In this document: positions 5,905-12,729 of the stretch, in pieces
Numbering within the stretch: the stretch's first letter is position 1
Layout of the letters: every line of letters begins with the position of its first letter
Assembly: GCA_023419175.1 (NCBI GenBank)
Contig: JAEZYG010000030.1
Location: 1 to 13,835, forward strand
Source: Actinomycetes bacterium
GTDB lineage: Bacteria > Actinomycetota > Actinomycetes > Propionibacteriales > Propionibacteriaceae
Direction: 5' to 3'
DNA length: 13,835 nucleotides
Notes under the pieces: generated by a model
What the model saw: the letters and a program-made list of their open reading frames with translations, nothing else
Told to the model about the DNA's origin: nothing
Database searches by the model: none
Translations under genes and position numbers: made by a program

Positions 5905-7248
5905 ATGCATTACAACAACAATAAGATCTACATCTTTCTCGTCAGCGGATTCGCCCTCTTCGCTATGTATTTTGGAGCGGGTAATCTGATTTTCCCCGTC
6001 ATGATCGGTGTGGATTCTGGAACGAATATCACCGCCGCTACCCTCGGTTTCCTCGCCACTGGCGTTCTGCTCCCCCTCTTGGGCATGATCGCAGCATCAA
6101 CTGCTCGTCCAGAGGAAAAGGATACGATCGCCGGACGTATCGGGCACCTTCTCGGACGCACCTTCCTTATCATCGTCTTCCTATCCACGGGAATGCTCTA
6201 CGCCATCCCCCGCGTGGCGACCGTGAGCTACGAGATCGCTATCAAACCCCTGCTTGCTGAGCATTCAGCTGGGGCAGATCGCATATGGCTTTTTGCTTTC
6301 CTCGTAGTTTTCTTTGCGATCACAAGTTTTTTCGTCCTCTCCCCAGGGACGATCATCGACCGGGTTGGAGCGATTCTGACCCCCATCTTGTTGATCTTCT
6401 TGCTCATATTGATCGCTACCGTCGTCACCACATTGCCTGCCCTATCCACCGCTCCGGCAAATGATTATGTACACGCTCCTTTACAGACCGGTCTCATCCA
6501 GGGATATTTCACCATGGACGCCATCGCCTCGCTGGTCTTTGGATTCGTCATCATCTTCGAGATGCGCAAACGCGGTTTTGAAACTCCACGCTCCCTTTTG
6601 AAAGCAACCTCTATCGTTGCGGCAATTGCTGGCCTTCTGCTCGCCATCATCTATATCGGCCTCGCAGCTATCGGTGTGCGCATTGCCGACCAAAATTACT
6701 CCAATGGAGCTGAAGCTCTCGCCCATACCGCTATCCGTGTCTTTGGACATGCTGGCCTGTTCGTCTTTGGTGTTATCGTCCTCTTCGCCTGTTTAACCAC
6801 AGCTACCGGACTCATCACCTCCTCAGCGCACTACTTCCACTCCCTTCTACCCTCCTTGAGCTACCGCACCTTCGTCATCATTCACCTGCTGGTCTCTCTC
6901 ATCTTGGCCAATTTGGGATTACAAGCGATTTTGGCGGTTGTAGCTCCTATTAACCAGCTCATCTACCCTGTAGCTATCTGCCTGATCCTCCTTGCGGTTG
7001 CCGAAGGATTAAGCGGTATCCATTTCTTCTGGACCTATCGCACCACCGCGTGGGCAGCCGCCTTCGTCTCGATCTTTGAGGCTCTGTGGTCAACGAATTT
7101 GGACGCATTCGCTCCTTTGCGAGGCTACCTCGATCTGCTTCCTGGAGGTTCAGTTCATATGCCCTGGGTGGCACCAGCAGCTATTGCCTTGGTGATCGGG
7201 CTCATCATCGACGCGTCCACTCGACGCCTATCTCGCACCACTCATTGA
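5905..7248 (+). CDS. brnQ: Branched-chain amino acid transport system II carrier protein (LIVCS family)
   Basis: This 447-residue polytopic membrane protein is the expected length for BrnQ, which imports leucine, isoleucine and valine with Na+ or H+. The N-terminal hallmark YFGAGNLIFPVMIG occupies residues 22-35. About twelve hydrophobic segments follow, with the family-like FFVLSPGTIIDRVGAILTP around 142-160, YFTMDAIASLVFGFVI around 202-217 and TTATGLITSSAHYF around 298-311. ATG 5905 follows AGGAA at five-base spacing. It is 84 bases after ispD and could be cotranscribed, although the leader inverted repeat suggests separate control. It ends at a strong palindromic terminator. The family is clear; exact substrate preference and coupling ion are not visible. 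Confidence 0.94.
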   Translation: MHYNNNKIYIFLVSGFALFAMYFGAGNLIFPVMIGVDSGTNITAATLGFLATGVLLPLLGMIAASTARPEEKDTIAGRIGHLLGRTFLIIVFLSTGMLYAIPRVATVSYEIAIKPLLAEHSAGADRIWLFAFLVVFFAITSFFVLSPGTIIDRVGAILTPILLIFLLILIATVVTTLPALSTAPANDYVHAPLQTGLIQGYFTMDAIASLVFGFVIIFEMRKRGFETPRSLLKATSIVAAIAGLLLAIIYIGLAAIGVRIADQNYSNGAEALAHTAIRVFGHAGLFVFGVIVLFACLTTATGLITSSAHYFHSLLPSLSYRTFVIIHLLVSLILANLGLQAILAVVAPINQLIYPVAICLILLAVAEGLSGIHFFWTYRTTAWAAAFVSIFEALWSTNLDAFAPLRGYLDLLPGGSVHMPWVAPAAIALVIGLIIDASTRRLSRTTH

Positions 7249-7259
7249 TATTGAACGTA

Positions 7260-7291
7260 GAGGAAAGGGGCGGATATCCGCCCCTTTCCTC
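7260..7291. terminator. Perfect 32-bp palindrome, probable bidirectional terminator
   Basis: The sequence reads identically on both strands, centred on GATATC (7273-7278), with arms rich in G and C (AGGAAAGGGGCGG). It lies between the brnQ stop (7248) and the stop of the convergent ABC gene (7305), where a shared terminator is expected. No clear U tract follows on either strand, which slightly weakens intrinsic termination. Confidence 0.75.
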
Positions 7292-7304
7292 CATTTCATC
7301 ACGC

Positions 7305-9089
7305 TCAATTATCGATATCTCTCGCCACCAGATGAGACAGAGGAGATGATGTCGATATATCCAACTCTTTACCGGAGGCGATTTGGACGACCCGTCCAGA
7401 ATCCATCATGACGATGACATCGGCAGACGAGAGATGATCGAGACGATGTGAAATCTCGATGATCGTCATCTGCGGGTAATAACGCTTCAGATTGGCACGA
7501 ATCGCCTCTTCTAGATCCGCATTCACATTGGCGCAGAACTCATCAAGAATCATCACCGTAGGTTTGAGCAGTAGGCTCCTTGCCAGCCCAAGACGCTGAA
7601 TCTGTCCGCCAGACATCTGAGTACCGCGCTCTCCCACCGCAGTGTGCAATCCCTCAGGCATGGCACGAACTTCTTCATCCATCTCGACGACTTTCAATAC
7701 CTGCCACAATTCCTCATCGCTCGCCTCGGGTGCTGCCAGACGCAGATTGGTCGCAATATCGCTTGCCAATTGCTGACAGATCTGTCCCACTAACACCACA
7801 TGGGAACGGTAGGAATCCAATTCATAAGAGGAGATATCCACACCATCGATGAGAATCTGTCCGCTATCGGGATTATCGAAGCGGGCGATCAGATGAGCCA
7901 AGGTGCTCTTACCCGATCCCGATGCCCCGACGATCATCATGGTCTGTCCGGCTTCTAGAGAACATGAGATATCGCTCACTCCAGCTTTCAAAGCTGTCCC
8001 GTCCACATCCTTATATCGATAGGTGAGATCGACCAATTCGATGCTCGCAGGCACATCAGATGTATAGGGTCTCGGCCCGTCTACGACCGCCGGAGGAGTA
8101 TGACAGATATGCCACAGTCTTTTCGCTGCGGCTATGGAATGATCGAGATAGCTCACGGCATCTTCAATTCCTCGAGGCCCTTCAAAAAGACGGAGGAATC
8201 CCACGCAGATCCCGGCGAGAATGATCAGAGATATATCGCTGTGCATACCTTGCCAAAGCACACAGATAAGATTGGCGATCACGATGAATATCGCTAAAGC
8301 GCGACGGATACCGATCCCGATGCGCGGAACCATCTGGGAGGATCGCATATTCTGCTCGATTTTATCCATCTGCGACATGCGGATCTCTTCGAGACCATAG
8401 CCGAGAACTTCGTCTAGGCCTCGCACCGAATCGGTCACCTGGTGAGCCAAGATACGACGATTCGCCAAGGTGGCACGGGTGGAATCGAAAGCTGCTCGCG
8501 CACCCAAGAAAGGCACGATGAGAAGGGAAATCACCACCAAAACCACTGTCGGCCACACCAGATTCCAGCCATAGACTATCCCCACATAGCTCACCGCAAT
8601 AGTGGGGACGACGAATGCCGCTACGACAGGAGCAAAGGTATGGGCATAGACGACCTCAATGCGATCAACATCTCGCGTTAGCGATGTCAACAGATCGCCT
8701 GAACGGGCATGAGTCATCACTTTCGGCGCCTGTGGCCACAGCTTCGCATAGGCATTGGTGCGCAAGAGTTCTAAAGCTTTGAAGGCGACATAATGTCCAC
8801 TGAACTGCTCAAAATAAGCTGCACTCGCCTTGATTGCAGCGACAGCGCCGCCAAGGAGAAGCACCTGCCAGATAGTCGCCTTTCCATAGATGACAGCAGC
8901 AACTCCCCCTCCCGCGACGGCGAAGAGAACGATATCGGCTGTCAGATTGATAATCCTCATCACTGTCGAGAAGAGCAACGGGGCATGTACTGGACGTGTG
9001 ATCGATAGCAACCAGGGCAAAAGCACCTTGAGAGAGATATCCTGATCGCGGTTCATATCGCTTTTCTTTTCATCGATGCGATTCATCAT
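7305..9089 (-). CDS. ABC exporter half-transporter, second subunit (TMD-NBD)
   Basis: This 594-residue half-transporter has an exporter-type membrane domain (hydrophobic segments roughly 35-66, 75-92, 152-200 and 262-300) followed by an ATPase domain (about 345-594). ATPase motifs: Walker A GASGSGKST (388-396), Q-loop VLVGQ (432-436), signature MSGGQIQRLGLAR (492-504), Walker B VMILDE (512-517) with the catalytic Glu, and H-loop ISHR (546-549). The D-loop reads ANVN where most members have SxLD. It overlaps its partner gene by ATGA. Two tandem ATGs (9089, 9086) follow AAGGAG, and the second has the better spacing. A heterodimer with the upstream subunit is expected. It resembles CydCD-like exporters of Actinobacteria, but no cydAB is near, so the cargo is unknown. 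Confidence 0.9.
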   Translation of the reverse strand: MMNRIDEKKSDMNRDQDISLKVLLPWLLSITRPVHAPLLFSTVMRIINLTADIVLFAVAGGGVAAVIYGKATIWQVLLLGGAVAAIKASAAYFEQFSGHYVAFKALELLRTNAYAKLWPQAPKVMTHARSGDLLTSLTRDVDRIEVVYAHTFAPVVAAFVVPTIAVSYVGIVYGWNLVWPTVVLVVISLLIVPFLGARAAFDSTRATLANRRILAHQVTDSVRGLDEVLGYGLEEIRMSQMDKIEQNMRSSQMVPRIGIGIRRALAIFIVIANLICVLWQGMHSDISLIILAGICVGFLRLFEGPRGIEDAVSYLDHSIAAAKRLWHICHTPPAVVDGPRPYTSDVPASIELVDLTYRYKDVDGTALKAGVSDISCSLEAGQTMMIVGASGSGKSTLAHLIARFDNPDSGQILIDGVDISSYELDSYRSHVVLVGQICQQLASDIATNLRLAAPEASDEELWQVLKVVEMDEEVRAMPEGLHTAVGERGTQMSGGQIQRLGLARSLLLKPTVMILDEFCANVNADLEEAIRANLKRYYPQMTIIEISHRLDHLSSADVIVMMDSGRVVQIASGKELDISTSSPLSHLVARDIDN

Positions 9090-10786
9090 GACTCCTTGCC
9101 CACCGATGTCAACTGTCCATCAACCATCTCGACGATGCGATCCGCAATGGACAAGATCGCCTTACGATGGGTGACGATGATGACGGTTTTTTCCGAACCG
9201 ATCGCCGCGATAGCGTCAATCATCTTCTGTTCCGAAATCAAATCGACCTGCGATGTCGGTTCGTCGAGGACGAGAATGGGACGTCCGCTCAAAAAGGCAC
9301 GAGCCATCGATAACCTTTGCGCTTGTCCTCCAGAGATCAAAGAGCCCTGTTCCCCTGTCGAGCTGTCCAGCCCATCGGGCATGGAACGCACTTCATCTGC
9401 GATATGCGCCTGTTCCAAGGCTTCCCAGATCTGTTCATCGCTAGCATCTGGACGAGCCATGAGCAGATTGTCACGAATAGTTCCAGTAAAAAGCCAGGTT
9501 CTCTGAGCGACATAGGCGACATATTTCCTCACCCATTCGCGTTGATCCTGACGACTTCCCATAGAGGTCACATCGCGTCCAGCGATCATGATATGACCCT
9601 CGAGGGGAGCCAATTCATTGCGGATCAGACCGAGCAGAGTCGATTTACCCGCTCCACTACGTCCGATGATCGCCACCTTTTCCCCGTATTTCACATGGAG
9701 ATCGCTTCCCTGAAGAACCTGTGAACGTCCGTAATCAAAATGGACATCGCACACATCGACCGCATAGTCGCTTTCCTCATGTGTGCACTGATCGCTCACA
9801 GCATTGCGTTCGCAAGCGAAGGAGGCAACGTCGGCATAGTAGCGTCCCACAGCCTTTTCGGCGGCTCGCCCACCCATACCGACATAGAAGAAACCAGCGA
9901 CTTGTGTAAGAGGTTCGAGGAGGAGAACCATGAGGAAAATCACGCTCATTCCCTCAGCAGGAGTGATCGCGTGAGCTGAAATTCTCCATAGAGTCAATGC
10001 CACTGCCGCACAGATCATTCCCAAGGAGAACAAGCCGTCCACGACGATGATGACGATCTGATTTGCCGCCAACATCTTCATGATCGCCGTTCTATTCTCC
10101 TCGCCAAGACGGCGCAGACGTTCTTCTATCCTCCGCCCAGCTCCAAGCAGACGGATCGTGGAAAGATTGGCAATCGCATCGAGATATTGGCTTGTCAACC
10201 GGGCGCGCTTCGCACGCGAACGGCGCGAAGCCGGAGCGAAGGCCTTTTGAAAACCGCCGATAGCGATCACGATCAGCGGACAGATGAGCAATAAGAGCAC
10301 ACCGATCACCCAATCGAGACACAGGGCGACATATGCCAATGTGGCGAAGGGAATGATAAGGGCCGCTTTCGTTGCACCCCAATAACCTTGACGATATTCT
10401 GCGATCCGCTCGGCATGATCGGTCAGCATCGCAATCATCGTCCCGGAGTCATATCGCTCATTGCGCGACATTCCCGCACCGACAGCGATCATCTCATGTA
10501 GGAGACGATGGCGGATACGTTTCTCTTCATCATGAATCGCCTTGCCCGAATACAACAGCTCGGCTAGAGCTGAGGCGGGAGCACCGATCAAACCGATTCC
10601 AATAACTATAGGCAGATATCTTTCGATGGGTTCACCCGATATGAGTAGACCGATCACCCTTCCCAAGCTCGCCAACGCCATTCCGGCGAAGAGTGCGTAG
10701 GACAGTCGGGCGCACATGACGAGAGTGGTATCGCGTCTGCCATAAGACGACACCACCTGCACGCGGTTCTTTCGCATATGCCTCAT
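9086..10786 (-). CDS. ABC exporter half-transporter, first subunit (TMD-NBD)
   Basis: This 566-residue half-transporter has hydrophobic segments near 28-50, 58-80, 140-180, 243-266 and 280-302, then an ATPase domain (about 340-566). Motifs: Walker A GRSGAGKST (375-383), Q-loop VAYVAQ (423-428), signature ISGGQAQRLSMAR (484-496), Walker B ILVLDEPTS (504-512) followed by QVD, and H-loop VTHR (538-541). All catalytic positions look canonical. It is the promoter-proximal gene of a two-gene operon and divergent from ogt. ATG 10786 lacks a good Shine-Dalgarno; ATG 10777 (Met4) has AGG close by, so the start is uncertain by three codons. It probably pairs with the downstream subunit to export a small molecule or peptide. 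An iron-box-like site upstream hints at metal control. Confidence 0.9.
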   Translation of the reverse strand: MRHMRKNRVQVVSSYGRRDTTLVMCARLSYALFAGMALASLGRVIGLLISGEPIERYLPIVIGIGLIGAPASALAELLYSGKAIHDEEKRIRHRLLHEMIAVGAGMSRNERYDSGTMIAMLTDHAERIAEYRQGYWGATKAALIIPFATLAYVALCLDWVIGVLLLLICPLIVIAIGGFQKAFAPASRRSRAKRARLTSQYLDAIANLSTIRLLGAGRRIEERLRRLGEENRTAIMKMLAANQIVIIVVDGLFSLGMICAAVALTLWRISAHAITPAEGMSVIFLMVLLLEPLTQVAGFFYVGMGGRAAEKAVGRYYADVASFACERNAVSDQCTHEESDYAVDVCDVHFDYGRSQVLQGSDLHVKYGEKVAIIGRSGAGKSTLLGLIRNELAPLEGHIMIAGRDVTSMGSRQDQREWVRKYVAYVAQRTWLFTGTIRDNLLMARPDASDEQIWEALEQAHIADEVRSMPDGLDSSTGEQGSLISGGQAQRLSMARAFLSGRPILVLDEPTSQVDLISEQKMIDAIAAIGSEKTVIIVTHRKAILSIADRIVEMVDGQLTSVGKES

Positions 10787-10857
10787 CTATTTTCGCTTTA
10801 CATGTCGATTCTCCATAAGGGCGAGACGCCCTGTCTCCATTTAGATTATCAGAAAGA

Positions 10858-10876
10858 TAAGGTTTGCCTCACTTCA
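10858..10876. promoter_or_regulatory. DtxR/IdeR-like iron-box candidate
   Basis: By hand alignment, TAAGGTTTGCCTCACTTCA agrees at 15 of 19 positions with the known DtxR/IdeR consensus TWAGGTWAGSCTWACCTWA. The left half is better than the right. It sits in the shared region between the divergent ABC operon and ogt, and overlaps the proposed ogt -35. No dtxR-like gene lies in the window. Confidence 0.4.
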
Positions 10877-10901
10877 CCTATATCCCCTTCATCCCTACAC
10901 T
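10873..10901 (+). promoter_or_regulatory. Probable leaderless promoter of ogt
   Basis: TTCACC (10873-10878) and TACACT (10896-10901) are separated by 17 bases. The -10 (TANNNT pattern) ends six bases before the ATG at 10908, which would put transcription start at or next to the start codon. No Shine-Dalgarno precedes the gene, as expected of leaderless mRNA common in Actinobacteria. Confidence 0.5.
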
Positions 10902-10907
10902 GACAGC

Positions 10908-11426
10908 ATGGCAATCTACAGCCATATCGACACCCCGATCGGAACTATGACCGCACGAGCGCAGGGCGATACTCTCATAGGCTTTCATCTGCGCGAAAAG
11001 ATCTGTCTAGACGATGACGATCTCTATCAACCGCGCGATCCCCTCTTTGCCAATCTCGCTCAACAAGTGGACGAATATTTCACTCATAGGCGCAAGCAAT
11101 TCGAAATCAACTACCGCTTTTGTCCCACGACACCCTTCCGTAGACAGGTGTGGGCTCAAATCGCTTCCATACCCTACGGACAGACCAGAACCTATGGGCA
11201 TATCGCTTCCCTATGCTCGTCTCCACAAGCGAGCCGTGCCGTAGGAGGAGCAGCATCAGCCAATCAGCTTTTACTCATCGTCGGATGTCACCGTGTCGTC
11301 GCTGCCCATTCCCTAGGAGGATTCGTGACAGACCTGAGGATAAAACGCTTTCTTCTTGACCTTGAAAGCAGAAAAAGTGATGAGGAATTAGACGAAAATT
11401 ATTCACAATCTCGCCGAGAGCGATAG
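10908..11426 (+). CDS. ogt: Methylated-DNA-[protein]-cysteine S-methyltransferase with altered active-site loop
   Basis: This 172-residue protein removes O6-alkyl groups from guanine by irreversible transfer to its own cysteine. The C-terminal DNA-binding/catalytic domain shows TPFRRQVW (75-82), IPYGQTRTYGHIA (88-100) and SRAVGGAASAN (109-119), then the acceptor C127 in GCHRV (126-130). Normally these lines read NP and PCHRV. Here the Pro after Asn is Gln, and the Pro before Cys is Gly. The later GGY is GGF, with the following glycines lost. The acceptor Cys, His and Arg remain, so this is not a Cys-less alkyltransferase-like protein. The tail after 155 is charged and looks disordered. Start is ATG 10908 with no RBS (leaderless promoter). 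It is possibly cotranscribed with the Holin-X gene 45 bases downstream. Confidence 0.87.
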   Translation: MAIYSHIDTPIGTMTARAQGDTLIGFHLREKICLDDDDLYQPRDPLFANLAQQVDEYFTHRRKQFEINYRFCPTTPFRRQVWAQIASIPYGQTRTYGHIASLCSSPQASRAVGGAASANQLLLIVGCHRVVAAHSLGGFVTDLRIKRFLLDLESRKSDEELDENYSQSRRER

Positions 11427-11471
11427 GCTGGAGGAGCTGATATACAGCGCGAGCTGCAAGGAGGAGAGACG

Positions 11472-11984
11472 ATGGCTGATCGTCCGAGCGTTGGAGATTA
11501 CCTGCGGACGTTGAAGTTGACCGTCCCGAAGATGGTCGGTCAGATCAAAGAACTCGCGGTCGCAGAGATCACGCCTGTTGCCAAGCATGGCGGAATTGGA
11601 GCTGGTCTATTCGGCGGCGCAGGCGCCTTCGGCTGGATCGCTCTCAAAACTCTTGGCCTGACCGCATGTTTCGCTCTCTCCTTGATCTACTATGAGCTGG
11701 TCGATTTAGATGCGATCCTCTCACTCACCTTAGGCTTCTTGACAGGATCTATTCTCCTTTTGATTTTCGCCGCTATCTTCGCTTTGATCGGACGCTCTCA
11801 GATCAAACGGGTGAAGGCTCCCGAGGCGACCATCGCCGAAGTGAAGGCTTCCGTCAGCGCCATTTCAGAGGCTGTCACCAAAGGGGGCGTCAACGCGCAA
11901 GCGGGTGGATATCCGGTAGATGCTGAAAAAATTGTTTCCGATCCGCGTTTCACCACACCGCGCGACATCCCTGTCGAATACTGA
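11472..11984 (+). CDS. Holin-X family (phage_holin_3_6-like) membrane protein
   Basis: This 170-residue protein has an N-terminal amphipathic stretch containing LKLTVPKMVGQIKELAVAEI (14-33) and a glycine-rich hydrophobic hairpin of two transmembrane segments (about 41-75 and 83-107). A soluble C-terminal tail of about 60 residues follows. This layout fits the actinobacterial Holin-X/phage_holin_3_6 family, which is common in chromosomes without any phage nearby and has no settled function. ATG 11472 has a strong AAGGAGGAG (11458-11466). The tail (TIAEVKASVSAISEAV, 120-135) looks helical. No endolysin or other phage gene accompanies it, so I read it as a housekeeping envelope protein rather than a prophage remnant. 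A strong stem-loop follows. Confidence 0.75.
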   Translation: MADRPSVGDYLRTLKLTVPKMVGQIKELAVAEITPVAKHGGIGAGLFGGAGAFGWIALKTLGLTACFALSLIYYELVDLDAILSLTLGFLTGSILLLIFAAIFALIGRSQIKRVKAPEATIAEVKASVSAISEAVTKGGVNAQAGGYPVDAEKIVSDPRFTTPRDIPVEY

Positions 11985-11998
11985 TCTTCTACCCCATT

Positions 11999-12027
11999 CA
12001 GATGGCTCCGTTTGACGGAGCCATCTG
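11999..12027 (+). terminator. Intrinsic-type terminator after Holin-X gene
   Basis: The arms CAGATGGCTCCG (11999-12010) and CGGAGCCATCTG (12016-12027) form a perfect 12-bp stem with a five-base loop TTTGA, 15 bases after the stop codon. The following T tract is weak (TCTATC). It separates the ogt/holin unit from the next operon. Confidence 0.75.
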
Positions 12028-12056
12028 TCTATCAACCCCTATCTATTCGCTACGAC

Positions 12057-12085
12057 GTGACGCTTCTAGCGACAAGCATTAGGCT
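12057..12085 (+). promoter_or_regulatory. Probable leaderless promoter of the DUF4177-ridA-nth-nudix operon
   Basis: GTGACG (12057-12062), a 17-base spacer and TAGGCT (12080-12085) precede ATG 12092 by exactly six bases. This is the same geometry as the proposed ogt promoter. No Shine-Dalgarno is visible before this first gene, while ridA just downstream has a strong one. Confidence 0.45.
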
Positions 12086-12091
12086 GGCACT

Positions 12092-12274
12092 ATGAGCGAT
12101 ATAACATCTGTGCCGAAGTGGGAATATTTCACCGCTCCGATCTTGAGTCACGTAGCTCAACAGATTCTTAACAATTTCGGCTCCGAAGGTTGGGAATTGG
12201 TACAGCTAGCACCTGGCCCCAATCCCGATACTCTCGTGGGATATTTCAAACGTCCGCTCAAGGAGGAGAAGTGA
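12092..12274 (+). CDS. Small DUF4177-like protein
   Basis: This 60-residue cytoplasmic protein has an aromatic opening KWEYF (9-13) and the characteristic ILNNFGSEGWELVQL (25-39), the pattern seen in DUF4177 and related small actinobacterial proteins. No catalytic residues or membrane segments are apparent, and function is unknown. It is the first gene of an operon, and its TGA overlaps the GTG start of ridA (GTGA), so the two are translationally coupled. A similar small gene sits before ridA in mycobacteria, which supports it as a real conserved gene despite its size. Its own start is ATG 12092 at a probable leaderless promoter. Confidence 0.8.
   Translation: MSDITSVPKWEYFTAPILSHVAQQILNNFGSEGWELVQLAPGPNPDTLVGYFKRPLKEEK
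12260..12268 (+). promoter_or_regulatory. Shine-Dalgarno deciding the ridA GTG start
   Basis: AAGGAGGAG lies just before GTG 12271, inside the end of the DUF4177-like gene. It supports GTG 12271 over an upstream in-frame ATG at 12190, whose extra residues do not resemble RidA. Confidence 0.7.
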
Positions 12275-12729
12275 CGAAAGCCTCTGAACGTCTCGTCAAG
12301 ATCGGCATCGATTTACCGACTCCAGCCACCCCTTTAGGTTCCTATCTGCCTGCCAAACGCTGGGGAAATGACGTCTTCACCTCAGGTCAGCTCCCCATCA
12401 CCGCAGATGGAACACTCATCGCTGGACGCGTGGGCGATGATATCGATGTGAATACGGCTCAAAAAGCTGCCCGTCAAGCTGCGATCAATGCTCTAGCCGC
12501 TATCGCAGAAGTGGCGGGAGGTATCGATGCGATCCGCACCATCGTCAAAGTCGTCGTCTTTGTCAATTCCGATCCCTCCTTCACCGATCACGCTCTGGTG
12601 GCAAATGGCGCTTCGGATTTACTCGGTGAAATCTTCAGCGATGAGGGATTCCACGCACGTAGCGCAGTCGGTGTCGCCGTCTTACCGAAAAATGCCGCTG
12701 TCGAAGTGGAATTGCACGTCAAATTGTGA
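12271..12729 (+). CDS. RidA (YjgF/YER057c/UK114) family protein
   Basis: This 152-residue cytoplasmic protein belongs to the RidA superfamily. Canonical members hydrolyse reactive enamine/imine intermediates such as 2-aminoacrylate to ketoacids and ammonia. The N-terminal half has PLGSYLPAKRWGNDVFTSGQ (21-40). The C-terminal signature HARSAVGVAVLPKNAAVEVE (128-147) contains the conserved substrate-binding Arg (R130). The length is longer than the roughly 128-residue enteric RidA and similar to the mycobacterial homologue next to nth, suggesting a separate Rid subgroup whose substrate may differ. The start is GTG 12271, chosen for the strong Shine-Dalgarno and overlap with the preceding stop. 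Its TGA overlaps the nth ATG. Family assignment is firm; enzymatic activity is inferred. Confidence 0.9.
   Translation: MTKASERLVKIGIDLPTPATPLGSYLPAKRWGNDVFTSGQLPITADGTLIAGRVGDDIDVNTAQKAARQAAINALAAIAEVAGGIDAIRTIVKVVVFVNSDPSFTDHALVANGASDLLGEIFSDEGFHARSAVGVAVLPKNAAVEVELHVKL

Noticed and set aside
7305..10786. Naming the ABC pair cydD/cydC
   Set aside because: The overall design is similar, but no cytochrome bd genes are adjacent and sequence alone does not fix glutathione/cysteine export.
7305..10786. IrtAB-type siderophore transporter
   Set aside because: The iron-box-like site suggested it, but there is no siderophore-interacting reductase domain on either subunit.
10908..11426. Alkyltransferase-like (ATL) protein
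   Set aside because: ATLs replace the acceptor Cys, usually by Trp; here Cys127 is present.
11472..11984. Prophage remnant based on the holin-like protein
   Set aside because: No integrase, endolysin, capsid or tail genes or att-like repeats are present; the Holin-X family is common outside phages.
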